A stretch of DNA of 64,000 nt from positions 164,672 through 228,671 of the forward strand of contig JAQUAX010000005.1 of NCBI GenBank assembly GCA_028687035.1, given 5' to 3'. Made by a program: the position numbers and the translations under genes. Shown here piece after piece: positions 9,635 to 18,025 of this stretch. Position 1 is the first letter of the stretch; each line of letters opens with the position of its first letter. The DNA is from Dechloromonas sp. (lineage in GTDB: Bacteria > Pseudomonadota > Gammaproteobacteria > Burkholderiales > Rhodocyclaceae). The notes under the pieces were generated by a model. The model did no database searches and was not told the origin of the DNA. It saw only the letters and a list, made by a program, of their open reading frames with translations.

Positions 9635-11352
9635 AGCTTCCCTTGCAGGAAGGCGAGCGCCTCGCCCTGGGCGATCATCGTCGCCTCGGCGTCGGTCCGC
9701 CCCTTGTACTCGAGCTGGCCTTCCTTCAGTCCGCGCTCGCCGATCACGATGCGATGCGGGATGCCGATCAGCTCCATGTCGGCGAACATTACGCCCGGCC
9801 GTTCGTTGCGGTCGTCGAGGACGACGTCGACACCGGCCTGCTTGAGATCCGCGTAGAGCTGGTCGGCGGCGGCCTTGACCGCATCGCTCTTGTGGTAGCC
9901 CATCGGTACGATGCAGGCGGTGAAGGGGGCGATCGTCGGCGGCAGGATGATGCCGCGCTCGTCGTTGCCCTGTTCGATCGCAGCGCCGACGATGCGCGAC
10001 ACGCCGATGCCGTAGCAACCCATTTCCATGACCTGGCTCTTGCCCTGTTCGTCGAGGTAGGCGCAGTTCAATGCCTCGGCGTACTTGGTGCGCAGCTGGA
10101 AGATGTGGCCGACTTCGATGCCGCGGCAGATGTCCAGCTGGCCCTTGCCGTCCGGCGACGGGTCGCCGGCGACGACGTTGCGGAGGTCGAAAACTTCGGC
10201 TTCCGGCAGGTCGCGGCCGAAATTGACGCCGGTCAGGTGGAAGCCCGCCTCGTTGGCGCCGCAGACGAAATCGGCCAGCGCGGCGACGCTGCGGTCGGCG
10301 AAAACGGCCACCTTTTCGCGGTCGACCGCGACCGGGCCGATATAACCGGGCAGGCAGCCGAGATGCTCCTGGATCTCGCTGTCGCTGGCGAAGCGGAAGG
10401 CGCCGAGCGCGGGGATTTTCGCCGCCTTGATCTCGTTCAGTTCGTGGTCGCCGCGCAGCAGCAGCAGCGCGAAGGTCTTGTCGCCCGCCTCGCGGTCGCT
10501 GACCACGGCGATCGATTTGACGATTTTTCCGAGGTCGACCGCGAGGAAGTCCGCGACGTCGGCGCAGGCCGTCTTGCCCGGCGTGGCGACCTTGGTCAGC
10601 GCCTGCGCGGCGGCCGGGCGCGGCGCCGCCGGGGCGAGCGCCTCGGCCAGTTCGACGTTGGCGGCGTAGCCGGAATCGGGGCAGAAGGCGATGTCGTCCT
10701 CGCCGGAGTCGGCCAGCACGTGGAATTCATGCGATCCGGTGCCGCCGATCGAGCCGGTGTCGGCGGCGACGGCACGGAACTTCAGGCCGAGTCGGCTGAA
10801 GATGCGGCCGTAGGTCGCGTACATGTTGCCGTATTCGCGCTGCAGGTCTTCGAACGAGGTATGGAAGGAGTAGCCGTCCTTCATCAGGAATTCGCGGCCG
10901 CGCATGACGCCGAAGCGCGGGCGGATTTCGTCGCGGAACTTGCTCTGGATCTGATAAAGGTGGATCGGCAGCTGGCGGTAGCTCTTGACGTCGCGGCGGA
11001 CGACGTCGGTGATGACTTCCTCGTGCGTCGGGCCGATCACGAAATTGCGCTGATGGCGGTCCTTGAAACGCAGCAGTTCGGGGCCGTAGCCGGGGCCGCG
11101 GCCGGATTCTTCCCACAACTCGAAGGGCTGGACGGCCGGCATCAGCAATTCAAGCGCCCCGGCCGCATTCATTTCCTCGCGGACGATATTTTCGACTTTG
11201 CGCAGCACGCGCAGCCCGAGCGGCATCCAGGTGTAGATGCCGGCAGCGGCGCGCTTGATGTAGCCGGCGCGCAGCATCAGTTTCTGGCTGACGACTTCGG
11301 CGTCGGACGGGGCTTCCTTCAGAGTGGTGAAAAAGAACTGCGAGGTACGCAT
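9622..11352 (-). CDS. proS: Prolyl-tRNA synthetase
   Basis: A 576-residue bacterial-type ProRS that charges tRNA-Pro. The start at [19 protein letters not shown] is the conserved N-terminus; the 31 residues before it in the track ORF are upstream sequence. Class II motifs are present ([52 protein letters not shown]), along with an internal YbaK-like editing insertion in the middle third and a C-terminal anticodon-binding domain. It is divergent from rppH. Confidence 0.97.
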   Translation of the reverse strand: MRTSQFFFTTLKEAPSDAEVVSQKLMLRAGYIKRAAAGIYTWMPLGLRVLRKVENIVREEMNAAGALELLMPAVQPFELWEESGRGPGYGPELLRFKDRHQRNFVIGPTHEEVITDVVRRDVKSYRQLPIHLYQIQSKFRDEIRPRFGVMRGREFLMKDGYSFHTSFEDLQREYGNMYATYGRIFSRLGLKFRAVAADTGSIGGTGSHEFHVLADSGEDDIAFCPDSGYAANVELAEALAPAAPRPAAAQALTKVATPGKTACADVADFLAVDLGKIVKSIAVVSDREAGDKTFALLLLRGDHELNEIKAAKIPALGAFRFASDSEIQEHLGCLPGYIGPVAVDREKVAVFADRSVAALADFVCGANEAGFHLTGVNFGRDLPEAEVFDLRNVVAGDPSPDGKGQLDICRGIEVGHIFQLRTKYAEALNCAYLDEQGKSQVMEMGCYGIGVSRIVGAAIEQGNDERGIILPPTIAPFTACIVPMGYHKSDAVKAAADQLYADLKQAGVDVVLDDRNERPGVMFADMELIGIPHRIVIGERGLKEGQLEYKGRTDAEATMIAQGEALAFLQGKLCAA

Positions 11353-11465
11353 GGGATGCTCTTGAATTCGTTGCAAAAGCGCGATTTTACACGCTGGCCG
11401 TGCTTTGCATGCGCGCCCCCTTTGTGAAAGAATCGGGGTAACCAATTATTTTTTGCAGGATTTTT

Positions 11466-12020
11466 ATGCTCGACCGTGAAGGCTATCGCCCGAACGTCGG
11501 CATCATTCTTTGTAACGCCAAGAACGAGGTTTTCTGGGGTAAGCGCATACGGGAGCATTCCTGGCAGTTTCCGCAAGGTGGCATCAAGCGCGGCGAGTCG
11601 CCGGAAGAAGCCATGTACCGCGAGCTGTACGAAGAGGTCGGGCTCAGGCCCGAGCACGTGCGCATCCTTGGAAGGACGAAGGGCTGGTTGCGTTATGAAG
11701 TGCCGACACAGTGGATCAAGCGCGAATGGCGCGGTTCATACAAGGGGCAGAAGCAGATCTGGTTCCTGTTGCGCCTGGTCGGGCGGGACAACGATGTCAG
11801 TCTGCGTGCGACCAGCAAGCCCGAGTTCGACGCCTGGCGCTGGAACGACTACTGGGTGCCGCTCGACGCGGTGATCGAGTTCAAGCGCGGGGTGTACGAT
11901 CAGGCCCTGAAAGAGCTCGTCCGTTTTCTGGAAACCGATCGCCATGGCGGTCGCGGGCGGCGCGCAGGCGCTTCCTCGGTCGCTGTGGCATCGGTCGGGG
12001 AGGGTGAATCTTGCGAATGA
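11466..12020 (+). CDS. rppH: RNA pyrophosphohydrolase RppH
   Basis: A 184-residue Nudix hydrolase that removes pyrophosphate from the 5' triphosphate of mRNAs and so starts RNase E decay. The Nudix box [22 protein letters not shown] is complete. [23 protein letters not shown] and SWQFPQGG are RppH signatures. The last 30 residues are a low-complexity tail. Its stop overlaps a possible ATG of the next gene. Confidence 0.95.
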   Translation: MLDREGYRPNVGIILCNAKNEVFWGKRIREHSWQFPQGGIKRGESPEEAMYRELYEEVGLRPEHVRILGRTKGWLRYEVPTQWIKREWRGSYKGQKQIWFLLRLVGRDNDVSLRATSKPEFDAWRWNDYWVPLDAVIEFKRGVYDQALKELVRFLETDRHGGRGRRAGASSVAVASVGEGESCE

Positions 12021-12526
12021 CTGCGCGCAGTGTGGCCGCGTGTTGCATGGCAATCCTCTCGTCGCCGCTGTTGGCCGACTTCGACGAGGATTACGACAGC
12101 AAGCGCTGGCAGGAAGTCGAGGTCCAGCTGCCGGCTCCGCCCCGGCAGGACCGGTTGCTGCCGTTCTACGTCAGTGCGGTCGCCGAAAACCGCTTTTATG
12201 TGGATGCTTCGTCGCTGTCCGTCGGCAGCGATGGTGTGGTGCGTTACGTCCTGGTGATTCTGACCCCGCAGGGCGGGCGCAACGTCAGCTACGAGGGGAT
12301 GCGGTGCGAAACCCGGGAGCGGCGGATTTACGCTTCGGGGCGTGCTGACGGTTCCTGGTCCAAGTCGCGCAACAACGACTGGGTCAGAATTGCCGATCAA
12401 TTGGTCAATCGACATCACGCGGCCCTCTACCTCGAATATTTCTGCCCCATCGGCATTGCGGTGCGCAGTCCGGAAGAGGCGCGCGATGCGCTGTTGCGGG
12501 GTGGTCATCCCGATGTCAGGCGCTGA
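12011..12526 (+). CDS. CNP1-like family protein, probably exported
   Basis: A small protein with an N-terminal signal peptide (cleavage near [13 protein letters not shown]) followed by a CNP1-like domain (PF08750-type; [50 protein letters not shown]). Such proteins occur mainly in Betaproteobacteria and have no firm function. Two starts are possible. TTG at 12011 sits 7 nt after GGAGG; ATG at 12017 overlaps the rppH stop as ATGA. The GGAGG spacing favours TTG. It lies between rppH and coq7. Confidence 0.82.
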   Translation: MRMTARSVAACCMAILSSPLLADFDEDYDSKRWQEVEVQLPAPPRQDRLLPFYVSAVAENRFYVDASSLSVGSDGVVRYVLVILTPQGGRNVSYEGMRCETRERRIYASGRADGSWSKSRNNDWVRIADQLVNRHHAALYLEYFCPIGIAVRSPEEARDALLRGGHPDVRR

Positions 12527-12530
12527 CTTC

Positions 12531-13154
12531 ATGCAACTCGACTCATTGATCACCGAATTCGATCGGGCCTTGCGGACTCTTGCTGCGCCGGCCAGAAGTG
12601 TCCGGCCGCATCCGGATTCGGATGTCCCGGAGGTGCCGCTCGATCCCGATCAGCGACGCCATGCCGCTGCGCTGATGCGCATCAACCACTGCGGAGAAGT
12701 TTGCGCCCAGGCTCTGTATCAAGGGCAGTCGCTGACCTCGCGAAATCCTGCGGTCAGGGATGCGCTGCGCTCGGCGGCTGACGAGGAGACGGAGCACCTG
12801 GCCTGGACGGAGCGGCGAATCGCCGAGCTGGGGGGGCGCACCAGCCTGCTCAATCCGTTGTGGTATCTGGGCTCACTGGCGCTGGGGGTCGGTGCCGGCA
12901 TCCTCGGCGACAAATGGAACCTTGGCTTTCTCGCTGAAACCGAACGGCAGGTGGAGGCCCATCTGGAAGGGCATTTGAGCAGCCTGCCCGCCTCGGATGC
13001 GCGCTCGCTGGCGATCGTCGATCAGATGCGGCGGGATGAGATCGCTCATGCGGAAACCGCTGTTGGTTTCGGCGCCGCTGAATTGCCGGCCCCGGTGAAG
13101 GCTGGCATGCGCCTTGCCGCTGCGGTGATGACCCGGACGGTCTATCGCATCTAA
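12531..13154 (+). CDS. coq7: 2-polyprenyl-3-methyl-6-methoxy-1,4-benzoquinone monooxygenase (COQ7 type)
   Basis: A 207-residue di-iron hydroxylase of the penultimate step of ubiquinone synthesis, used by many Betaproteobacteria instead of UbiF. Di-iron ligand motifs are visible as [28 protein letters not shown] and [12 protein letters not shown], plus a hydrophobic membrane-contact segment ([17 protein letters not shown]). The start [11 protein letters not shown] is chosen on homology; the track ORF extends 63 codons too far upstream. It sits 4 nt after the CNP1-like gene. Confidence 0.94.
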   Translation: MQLDSLITEFDRALRTLAAPARSVRPHPDSDVPEVPLDPDQRRHAAALMRINHCGEVCAQALYQGQSLTSRNPAVRDALRSAADEETEHLAWTERRIAELGGRTSLLNPLWYLGSLALGVGAGILGDKWNLGFLAETERQVEAHLEGHLSSLPASDARSLAIVDQMRRDEIAHAETAVGFGAAELPAPVKAGMRLAAAVMTRTVYRI

Positions 13155-13161
13155 GTCGGAC

Positions 13162-13178
13162 CGCCCGGTGGCCGGGCG
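13162..13178. terminator. GC-rich hairpin between convergent coq7 and osmC-like genes
   Basis: CGCCCGG, a TGG loop and CCGGGCG form a 7-bp stem in the short convergent gap. It lacks a real T-run on either strand, so it may only slow or partly terminate transcription. Confidence 0.4.
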
Positions 13179-13179
13179 T

Positions 13180-13608
13180 TCAGGCTTCCTCGACGATCTC
13201 GAAGTCGTGGGTGATCTTGGCTGTTTCGCCGATCATGATCGATGCCGAGCAGTACTTGTCCTTCGATAACTCGATCGCGCGCGCGACCGCTTCGGGCTTC
13301 AACTGTCGTCCTTTGACCCGATAGTGGAAATGGACGTGGGTGAAGACCTTGGGGTCGGTGTCTGCCCGCTCTGCCTTCAGGCTGACCTCGCACCCGGTGA
13401 CGGCATGACGTCCCTTCTTTAGGATCAGGACGACGTCGAATGCGGTGCACCCCCCTGTTCCGGCCAGCAGCATTTCCATCGGACGTGGGCCCAGATTGCG
13501 GCCACCGGCTTCCGGGGCTCCGTCCATGACTACGGCGTGTCCGCTACCGGTCTCGGCAACGAAAGACATCCCGGCGTCGCTACCGATCCATCTGACTGTG
13601 CATTCCAT
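13180..13608 (-). CDS. OsmC family protein (YhfA-like)
   Basis: A 142-residue OsmC/Ohr-fold protein starting MECTVRWIGSDAG. The ATG at 13608 is preceded by AAGGAG with 6-nt spacing; the track's TTG start would put the Shine-Dalgarno inside the gene. The family's conserved cysteines are present in LLAGTGGCTAFDVV and DKYCSASIMI. The sequence resembles the E. coli YhfA branch more than Ohr or OsmC proper, so peroxidase activity is likely but the substrate is unknown. It is convergent with coq7. Confidence 0.88.
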   Translation of the reverse strand: MECTVRWIGSDAGMSFVAETGSGHAVVMDGAPEAGGRNLGPRPMEMLLAGTGGCTAFDVVLILKKGRHAVTGCEVSLKAERADTDPKVFTHVHFHYRVKGRQLKPEAVARAIELSKDKYCSASIMIGETAKITHDFEIVEEA

Positions 13609-13860
13609 TTTTTTCTCCTTCAAAGAGCGCGAATTCTAACGGATATCGGATGTTGCCTCGGCGTGGGGGTTGGGCTCGATTGCTGCGCTGCATCAAAAGG
13701 CATTCTGGTGAAGGTGGGTTTGGCGTGGGCAATCGTGGTTCATTAATCAAATATAGATTAATTTGTTTTGTAAAAAAATGTTTAAATACAGTTAATTGAA
13801 TGTTATAAAAAATACGTATCTAACGATATTTTCGACGATTGTGCGTCGCACAAAAAAATC

Positions 13861-13889
13861 TTGATCAGTGTTTGGTGTTGGTGCACAAT
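13861..13889 (+). promoter_or_regulatory. Candidate sigma-70 promoter of the small RNA
   Basis: TTGATC and CACAAT are separated by 17 nt, directly after the AT-rich block, which could act as an UP element. The TTGTGCG/CGCACAA palindrome ends 7 nt before the -35. The -10 match is only 4 of 6. Confidence 0.42.
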
Positions 13890-13891
13890 GA

Positions 13892-14003
13892 GAACTGTTG
13901 GGACTGAAGTAGCTAAGCGATGGCTTCTCCAGTTCAGATTTGTCTCCTCCACCCTCCTCCTTTGGTGTGGATTTAACGCGGCTCAGCGAGCCGCGTTTTT
14001 TTT
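13892..14003 (+). ncRNA. Candidate small RNA with twin anti-Shine-Dalgarno motifs
   Basis: About 110 nt that read as a structured transcript. A 5' hairpin is closed by GAACTG (13892) and CAGTTC (13930), with an inner GAAG/CTTC stem. A second hairpin is TCCACC/GGTGTGGA-like, with loop CTCCTCCTTT. The 3' end is a 10-bp Rho-independent terminator. CTCCTCC occurs twice (13944 and 13954), and CCTCCTTT (13956-13963) equals the usual 3' tail of 16S rRNA. It lies between osmC (minus) and rplM. No protein reading is credible. The exact 5' end is uncertain. Confidence 0.55.
13975..14003 (+). terminator. Rho-independent terminator of the small-RNA candidate
   Basis: AACGCGGCTC, an AGC loop and GAGCCGCGTT form a perfect 10-bp stem that continues into eight Ts in all. 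No matching T-run exists on the minus strand. It therefore ends a plus-strand transcript, although no plus-strand gene lies upstream for more than 800 nt. Confidence 0.85.
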
Positions 14004-14031
14004 CGGGTGGTCGCCAGAGAGTGTCAGGCCA

Positions 14032-14061
14032 TTGACAGCGGCTGACTTCCTCCTTTAGAAT
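14032..14061 (+). promoter_or_regulatory. Sigma-70 promoter of rplM-rpsI
   Basis: A perfect -35 TTGACA and -10 TAGAAT are separated by 18 nt. The predicted start lies near 14068, about 40 nt before the rplM ATG. Confidence 0.78.
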
Positions 14062-14108
14062 GCTCAGCTTTCTCCGATCTGCGCCCATTTTTTCAGGACG
14101 GCACACAC

Positions 14109-14537
14109 ATGAAAACGTTTTCCGCCAAGCCACATGAGGTGAAGCGCGAGTGGTTTGTGGTAGACGCCACAGACAAGGTGCTCGGCCGCCTCGCTACCGA
14201 AATTGCTCGTCGCCTCCGTGGCAAGCACAAGGCCATTTACACCCCGCACGTTGATACCGGCGACTTCATCGTCGTGACGAACGTCGACAAGCTTACCGTG
14301 ACCGGTAACAAGGCTGAGGACAAGAAGTACTACCGTCACTCTGGCTATCCCGGTGGTATCTACGAAACCAACTTCAAGAAGATGCAGCAGCGTTTCCCGG
14401 GTCGTGCCCTGGAAACTGCCGTCAAGGGCATGCTGCCGAAGGGCCCGCTGGGCTACGCCATGCTGAAAAAGCTGAAGTGCTACGCAGGCGACCAGCATCC
14501 TCACACTGCCCAGCAGCCGAAGGCTCTGGAAATCTAA
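14109..14537 (+). CDS. rplM: 50S ribosomal protein L13
   Basis: A 142-residue protein with canonical L13 sequence ([53 protein letters not shown]). It is an early-assembly 50S subunit protein. It heads the universal rplM-rpsI operon behind a strong promoter and lies 9 nt before rpsI. Confidence 0.98.
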   Translation: MKTFSAKPHEVKREWFVVDATDKVLGRLATEIARRLRGKHKAIYTPHVDTGDFIVVTNVDKLTVTGNKAEDKKYYRHSGYPGGIYETNFKKMQQRFPGRALETAVKGMLPKGPLGYAMLKKLKCYAGDQHPHTAQQPKALEI

Positions 14538-14546
14538 GGGGTCATC

Positions 14547-14939
14547 ATGGCTGAAAGTTATTTCTACGGTACTGGTCGTCGCAAGAGCGCCGTTGCCCGT
14601 GTTTTCATGAAGCGTGGTTCCGGTGCCATTACTGTCAATGGCAAGCCGGTTGACCAGTTCTTCTCCCGCGAAACCGGTCGCATGATCGTCCGTCAGCCGC
14701 TCGAACTGGTCGAGCAGCTGAACGGTTTCGATATCAAGGTTAACGTCACCGGCGGCGGTGAGTCCGGTCAGGCCGGTGCCGTCCGTCACGGCATCACCCG
14801 TGCCCTGATCGAATACGATGCCGCGCTGAAGCCGGCGCTGTCCAAGGCCGGGTTCGTGACCCGCGATGCCCGTGAAGTCGAGCGTAAGAAAGTCGGTTTC
14901 CACAAGGCTCGTCGCCGGAAGCAGTTCTCCAAGCGTTAA
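14547..14939 (+). CDS. rpsI: 30S ribosomal protein S9
   Basis: A 130-residue S9 protein ([33 protein letters not shown]) ending in the basic tail [17 protein letters not shown], whose last arginine contacts P-site tRNA. It is followed by an intrinsic terminator. Confidence 0.98.
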   Translation: MAESYFYGTGRRKSAVARVFMKRGSGAITVNGKPVDQFFSRETGRMIVRQPLELVEQLNGFDIKVNVTGGGESGQAGAVRHGITRALIEYDAALKPALSKAGFVTRDAREVERKKVGFHKARRRKQFSKR

Positions 14940-14954
14940 TCGATTCTCGGATCG

Positions 14955-14983
14955 AAAAAATGCCGCCTTCGGGCGGCATTTTT
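14955..14983 (+). terminator. rplM-rpsI intrinsic terminator
   Basis: TGCCGCC, a TTCG tetraloop and GGCGGCA are flanked by A6 and T5, giving a strong hairpin 20 nt after the rpsI stop. Confidence 0.9.
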
Positions 14984-15137
14984 CATTTCGGGGATCCTTT
15001 TCTGCTTTTCGGTCTTTCCCCGGTGCGTCGGCTCCGGGAAGATGCTAATCTTGCACGATTGTTTTCCGAGTGTGACACGGATGCCCGCAGGCGCAACAGT
15101 CTGTGCTTTCGGGGGTGTCCGGGCTGTCTATCGAAGC

Positions 15138-15872
15138 ATGCCGACTCCTGCCGTTGCCCTTAAATTGAAGCAGTTCCGCCGTCGATTCGGGATTACGGCG
15201 CCGCGTTTGGTTGTTCGCAGCCATGTGCCGTGGCAATGGTACGCTTTGCCGCTTGTCCTGATGGTCCTTTTGCTTTGGGTGGCGGCTTCCCTGATTTTTC
15301 AGCGCAGCGAAGCGGGGGTGGTTGGCCGGGAGTTGGAGGAAATGCGGGAGCGTTTGCAAGTGCAGCAGAGTGAGCTCGATTTTCTTCGCTCGACCGCGGG
15401 GACGGAGTTGAATGCAGTCAGCATGGAGCGTGCAGCCCAGCAGCACCTGTTGCTGAAAGTTCAGGCACTGGAGCGCGAGAACACCTCTCTGCGAGAGGAT
15501 TTGCTGCTCTACGAACGTTTGGTGTCGGCCCCGGGGGAGGATGGCGGGCCGGCAATTGATAAGCTGACGGTCCAGCAGGAAGTTCCTTCGCGCTTCCGCT
15601 ATCGCCTGGCGCTGACCTTTCTCCCGACACGGCAGACTCCGGAGTTCCGGGGGCGTCTGCAGCTATTGGTTGCCTATCAACATGCCGGACGGGAGGCGTC
15701 TCTCCTGTTGCCGCCGTCGAATTCCTTGCAGTCTGACTATCAGCTTGAAATCAAGCGCCTCGTCAGGCGTGAAGGCGTCTTTGAATTGCCCGCCGGGGCG
15801 GTTCTCAAATCGCTGGAGGCGCGCGTGTTGCAAGGTGACACCGTCAGGGCCAGGCTGTCGACTCAACTTTAG
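15138..15872 (+). CDS. DUF6776-like membrane-anchored coiled-coil protein
   Basis: A 244-residue protein of unknown function starting MPTPAVALKLKQF. One transmembrane helix (residues about 33-55, YALPLVLMVLLLWVAASLIF) precedes a periplasmic coiled coil rich in Glu, Gln and Leu (roughly 60-130), then a beta-rich C-terminal domain. The architecture fits proteins annotated DUF6776. The start is uncertain: an in-frame start at 15042 exists, but the Shine-Dalgarno is poor at both. It lies 9 nt before the bactofilin gene, which suggests a joint cell-envelope or shape role (inference). Confidence 0.75.
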   Translation: MPTPAVALKLKQFRRRFGITAPRLVVRSHVPWQWYALPLVLMVLLLWVAASLIFQRSEAGVVGRELEEMRERLQVQQSELDFLRSTAGTELNAVSMERAAQQHLLLKVQALERENTSLREDLLLYERLVSAPGEDGGPAIDKLTVQQEVPSRFRYRLALTFLPTRQTPEFRGRLQLLVAYQHAGREASLLLPPSNSLQSDYQLEIKRLVRREGVFELPAGAVLKSLEARVLQGDTVRARLSTQL

Positions 15873-15881
15873 GAGAAGGGC

Positions 15882-16283
15882 ATGTTCAAGAAAAACGGGG
15901 ATAGTCAGCCGCAGGCGAGGATCGATTGTCTGATCGGTGCTGGGGCTCGCATAGAAGGCGTTGTTCGCTTTACCGGGGGATTGAGGATAGACGGTGAGGT
16001 CAAGGGGAGCGTCGAGGCGGCTGACGGGGCTTCTTCTTCCACCCTGGTTTTGAGCGAGAGTGCGCGGGTCGAGGGGTCGGTCAATGTCGCTCATCTGGTG
16101 AGCAACGGAACGATCGTCGGGCCGGTGGTGGCGGTGGAGAGCCTGGAGATGCAGGCAAAAGCCAGAATCGTCGGTGATGTTGAATATGCGGCCATCGAGT
16201 TGCATCAGGGGGCGGTGATCGAAGGTCGCTTGGTGCATCGTGGCGGCAAGTCGCCGGAACTAAACGATGCCACCCGGACCTAA
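15882..16283 (+). CDS. Bactofilin-family protein
   Basis: A 133-residue polymer-forming cytoskeletal protein of the DUF583/bactofilin family. The repetitive beta-helix pattern is clear ([81 protein letters not shown]). Bactofilins self-assemble without nucleotide and scaffold peptidoglycan enzymes, stalks or flagella in various bacteria. AGGAGAAGG provides the Shine-Dalgarno. It is probably co-transcribed with the upstream coiled-coil membrane protein. Confidence 0.9.
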   Translation: MFKKNGDSQPQARIDCLIGAGARIEGVVRFTGGLRIDGEVKGSVEAADGASSSTLVLSESARVEGSVNVAHLVSNGTIVGPVVAVESLEMQAKARIVGDVEYAAIELHQGAVIEGRLVHRGGKSPELNDATRT

Positions 16284-16345
16284 CCCGATTGACCGCAAGC
16301 ACGCGGGCTCAGATAATCCAGCACCAGTTTTTTCAGGAGTTTTCC

Positions 16346-16699
16346 ATGAACGCAGTCAACGAAGTCGCCGCCGTCCCCCTCGTGTTCACCGATAGCGCAG
16401 CCAACAAGGTCAAGGAACTGATCGAGGAGGAGGGTAACCCTGGTCTCAAGCTGCGCGTCTTCGTCACCGGTGGTGGTTGCTCGGGTTTCCAGTACGGTTT
16501 CACCTTTGACGAAGAGGTTGCCGAAGACGATACCACGATGGAAAAGAACGGGGTTGTGCTGCTGATCGATCCGATGAGCTACCAATACCTGGTTGGTGCG
16601 GAGATCGACTACACCGAAGGCCTCGAAGGTTCCCAGTTCGTCATCCGGAATCCGAACGCGACCTCGACCTGTGGTTGCGGCTCGTCGTTTTCCGCCTGA
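16346..16699 (+). CDS. erpA: Iron-sulfur cluster insertion protein ErpA
   Basis: A 117-residue A-type Fe-S carrier. Cluster-ligand cysteines are in [11 protein letters not shown] and the C-terminal [11 protein letters not shown]. The ATG at 16346 has CAGGAG upstream; the track's longer start adds 19 unrelated residues. It delivers clusters to apo-proteins in the cytoplasm. A terminator follows. Confidence 0.95.
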   Translation: MNAVNEVAAVPLVFTDSAANKVKELIEEEGNPGLKLRVFVTGGGCSGFQYGFTFDEEVAEDDTTMEKNGVVLLIDPMSYQYLVGAEIDYTEGLEGSQFVIRNPNATSTCGCGSSFSA

Positions 16700-16720
16700 T
16701 CCTTTTTCGCAGGCGGATCA

Positions 16721-16743
16721 GAGGCGGCTTTGGCCGCCTTTTT
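16721..16743 (+). terminator. erpA intrinsic terminator
   Basis: AGGCGGC, a TTTG loop and GCCGCCT lead into TTTTTG, about 25 nt after the erpA stop. It isolates erpA from the flagellar operon. Confidence 0.88.
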
Positions 16744-16837
16744 GTTTTTGTGTTCGGGGTGATTTGTCGAGGTTTACTCTGTTGTCATGTGCTTGCGTGC
16801 GGCATGTGATAAAAAATTTAAAAAAAGCGTGTACCTG

Positions 16838-16865
16838 TTTAATTTTTTTGGATTTTTCCTATAAT
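16838..16865 (+). promoter_or_regulatory. Candidate promoter upstream of flhB
   Basis: A perfect TATAAT (16860-16865) follows an AT-rich stretch, with a weak TTTAAT at -35. An alternative is TTGTCA-N17-TGTGAT about 60 nt further upstream. No GG-N10-GC sigma-54 site was seen in this gap. Confidence 0.4.
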
Positions 16866-16891
16866 AGCCGCAAGGATGACAAAACACGGCT

Positions 16892-18025
16892 ATGGCGGAA
16901 GACAGCGACCTCGAGAAGACAGAAGAGCCTACAGGTAGGCGAGTCGAGCAGGCCCGCGAGCAGGGTCAGGTCCCCCATTCCCGTGAATTGGGCACGTTTC
17001 TTGTACTGATTGTCGCCGCGGCGGCTTTCTGGATGATGGGCAACTGGTTTGTCAGTCGTTCCATGGCTGTGATCAAGAAAGGTTTCATGGTCGAGCCGAA
17101 ATTCATGCACGAGCCAGCCCAGATGCTGCCTCGTCTCGCTGACATTTCCGGTGATGCCTTGTTTGTGTTCTCTCCGCTGTTCGGCCTGCTGCTGCTGGCA
17201 GCCGTGCTGCCTCCCTTCTTCCTGAATGCCTGGGTTTTTGCGCCGAAGGCACTGGTTCCCGATTTCAAGCGCATGGATCCGATCGCCGGTTTCGGACGCA
17301 TGTTTTCCTGGAACAGCCTGATGGAGCTCGGCAAGGCGATCCTCAAGGCCTGTCTGGTCGGCGGCGTCGCCGCCATGCTGATCTGGGGCGAGCGCGAGGA
17401 GATTTTTGGCTTGTTCGGCGAGCCGCTCGAGGCGGCTGTCGCCCATGCCGGCAAGCTGATCGTCTTTTCCTTCCTGCTGCTGGTCGCCGCATTGATTCTC
17501 GTGGTTGCCGCCGACGTTCCCTTCCAGCTGTGGCAATACTTCGACAAGCTGAAAATGACCAAGGAAGAGGTCAAGCAGGAAATGAAGGAAATGATGGGCG
17601 ACCCGCACATCAAGGGGCGCATCCGCAGCCTGCAGATGCAGGCCGCCCGGCGGCGCATGATGGCGGCAGTTCCCCAGGCCAATGTGATCGTCACCAACCC
17701 GACTCATTACGCGGTGGCGCTGTCATACAAGATGGGAATGAGCGCACCCAAAGTGGTTGCGAAGGGAGCCGGCGCCATCGCGCTGAAAATCCGGGAGCTG
17801 GCTGCCGAGCATGCAGTCCCGATCATGGAGGCGCCACCACTGGCCCGGGCGCTCTACAAGCACGCCGAACTCGATAGCGAAATTCCCTCCGCCCTGTACA
17901 ACGCAGTCGCGGAGGTTCTTGCTTATATCTACCAGCTGGCCAACTGGCGCCAGGTGGGCGGTGTCTATCCGGTGCCGCCGCGCGATCTGCCGGTGCCGCC
18001 AGAACTCGTTCCGGAGGCCGCGTAA
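16892..18025 (+). CDS. flhB: Flagellar type III export switch protein FlhB
   Basis: A 377-residue inner-membrane component of the flagellar export gate. It starts with the conserved [17 protein letters not shown]. Four hydrophobic segments are followed by the cytoplasmic domain with the autocleavage motif [11 protein letters not shown] intact. That domain switches export from rod/hook to filament substrates together with FliK. First gene of flhB-flhA-flhF-flhG-fliA-motC-motD; flhA starts immediately after the stop. Confidence 0.97.
   Translation: MAEDSDLEKTEEPTGRRVEQAREQGQVPHSRELGTFLVLIVAAAAFWMMGNWFVSRSMAVIKKGFMVEPKFMHEPAQMLPRLADISGDALFVFSPLFGLLLLAAVLPPFFLNAWVFAPKALVPDFKRMDPIAGFGRMFSWNSLMELGKAILKACLVGGVAAMLIWGEREEIFGLFGEPLEAAVAHAGKLIVFSFLLLVAALILVVAADVPFQLWQYFDKLKMTKEEVKQEMKEMMGDPHIKGRIRSLQMQAARRRMMAAVPQANVIVTNPTHYAVALSYKMGMSAPKVVAKGAGAIALKIRELAAEHAVPIMEAPPLARALYKHAELDSEIPSALYNAVAEVLAYIYQLANWRQVGGVYPVPPRDLPVPPELVPEAA

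Larger units (their letters stand above)
13609..14108. other. 500-base gene-free region with an AT-rich block, small-RNA candidate and rplM promoter
   Basis: No convincing protein gene lies here. From about 13740 to 13860 the DNA is strongly AT-rich, unlike its GC-rich surroundings. It contains two perfect palindromes: ATTAATC-N7-GATTAAT at 13742-13762 and TTGTGCG-N1-CGCACAA at 13839-13853. A promoter-like element, a small-RNA candidate with a strong terminator, and the rplM promoter follow; each is listed separately. Confidence 0.7.

Noticed and set aside
13921-13955. Possible tmRNA or tRNA 3' end remnant (TTCAGATTTGTCTCCTCCACC), suggesting an att site
   Set aside because: The T-arm does not pair and there is no CCA end or integrase. 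The resemblance is limited to the CTCCACC run, which is better read as the anti-Shine-Dalgarno motif.
13861-14058. 65 aa ORF starting inside the small-RNA candidate
   Set aside because: It reads through a strong terminator and T-run, has no Shine-Dalgarno and resembles no family. The RNA structure explains the region better.
16700-16891. Sigma-54 site upstream of flhB
   Set aside because: No GG-N10-GC element with a reasonable TGGCAC context was found. Only sigma-70-like elements are visible.
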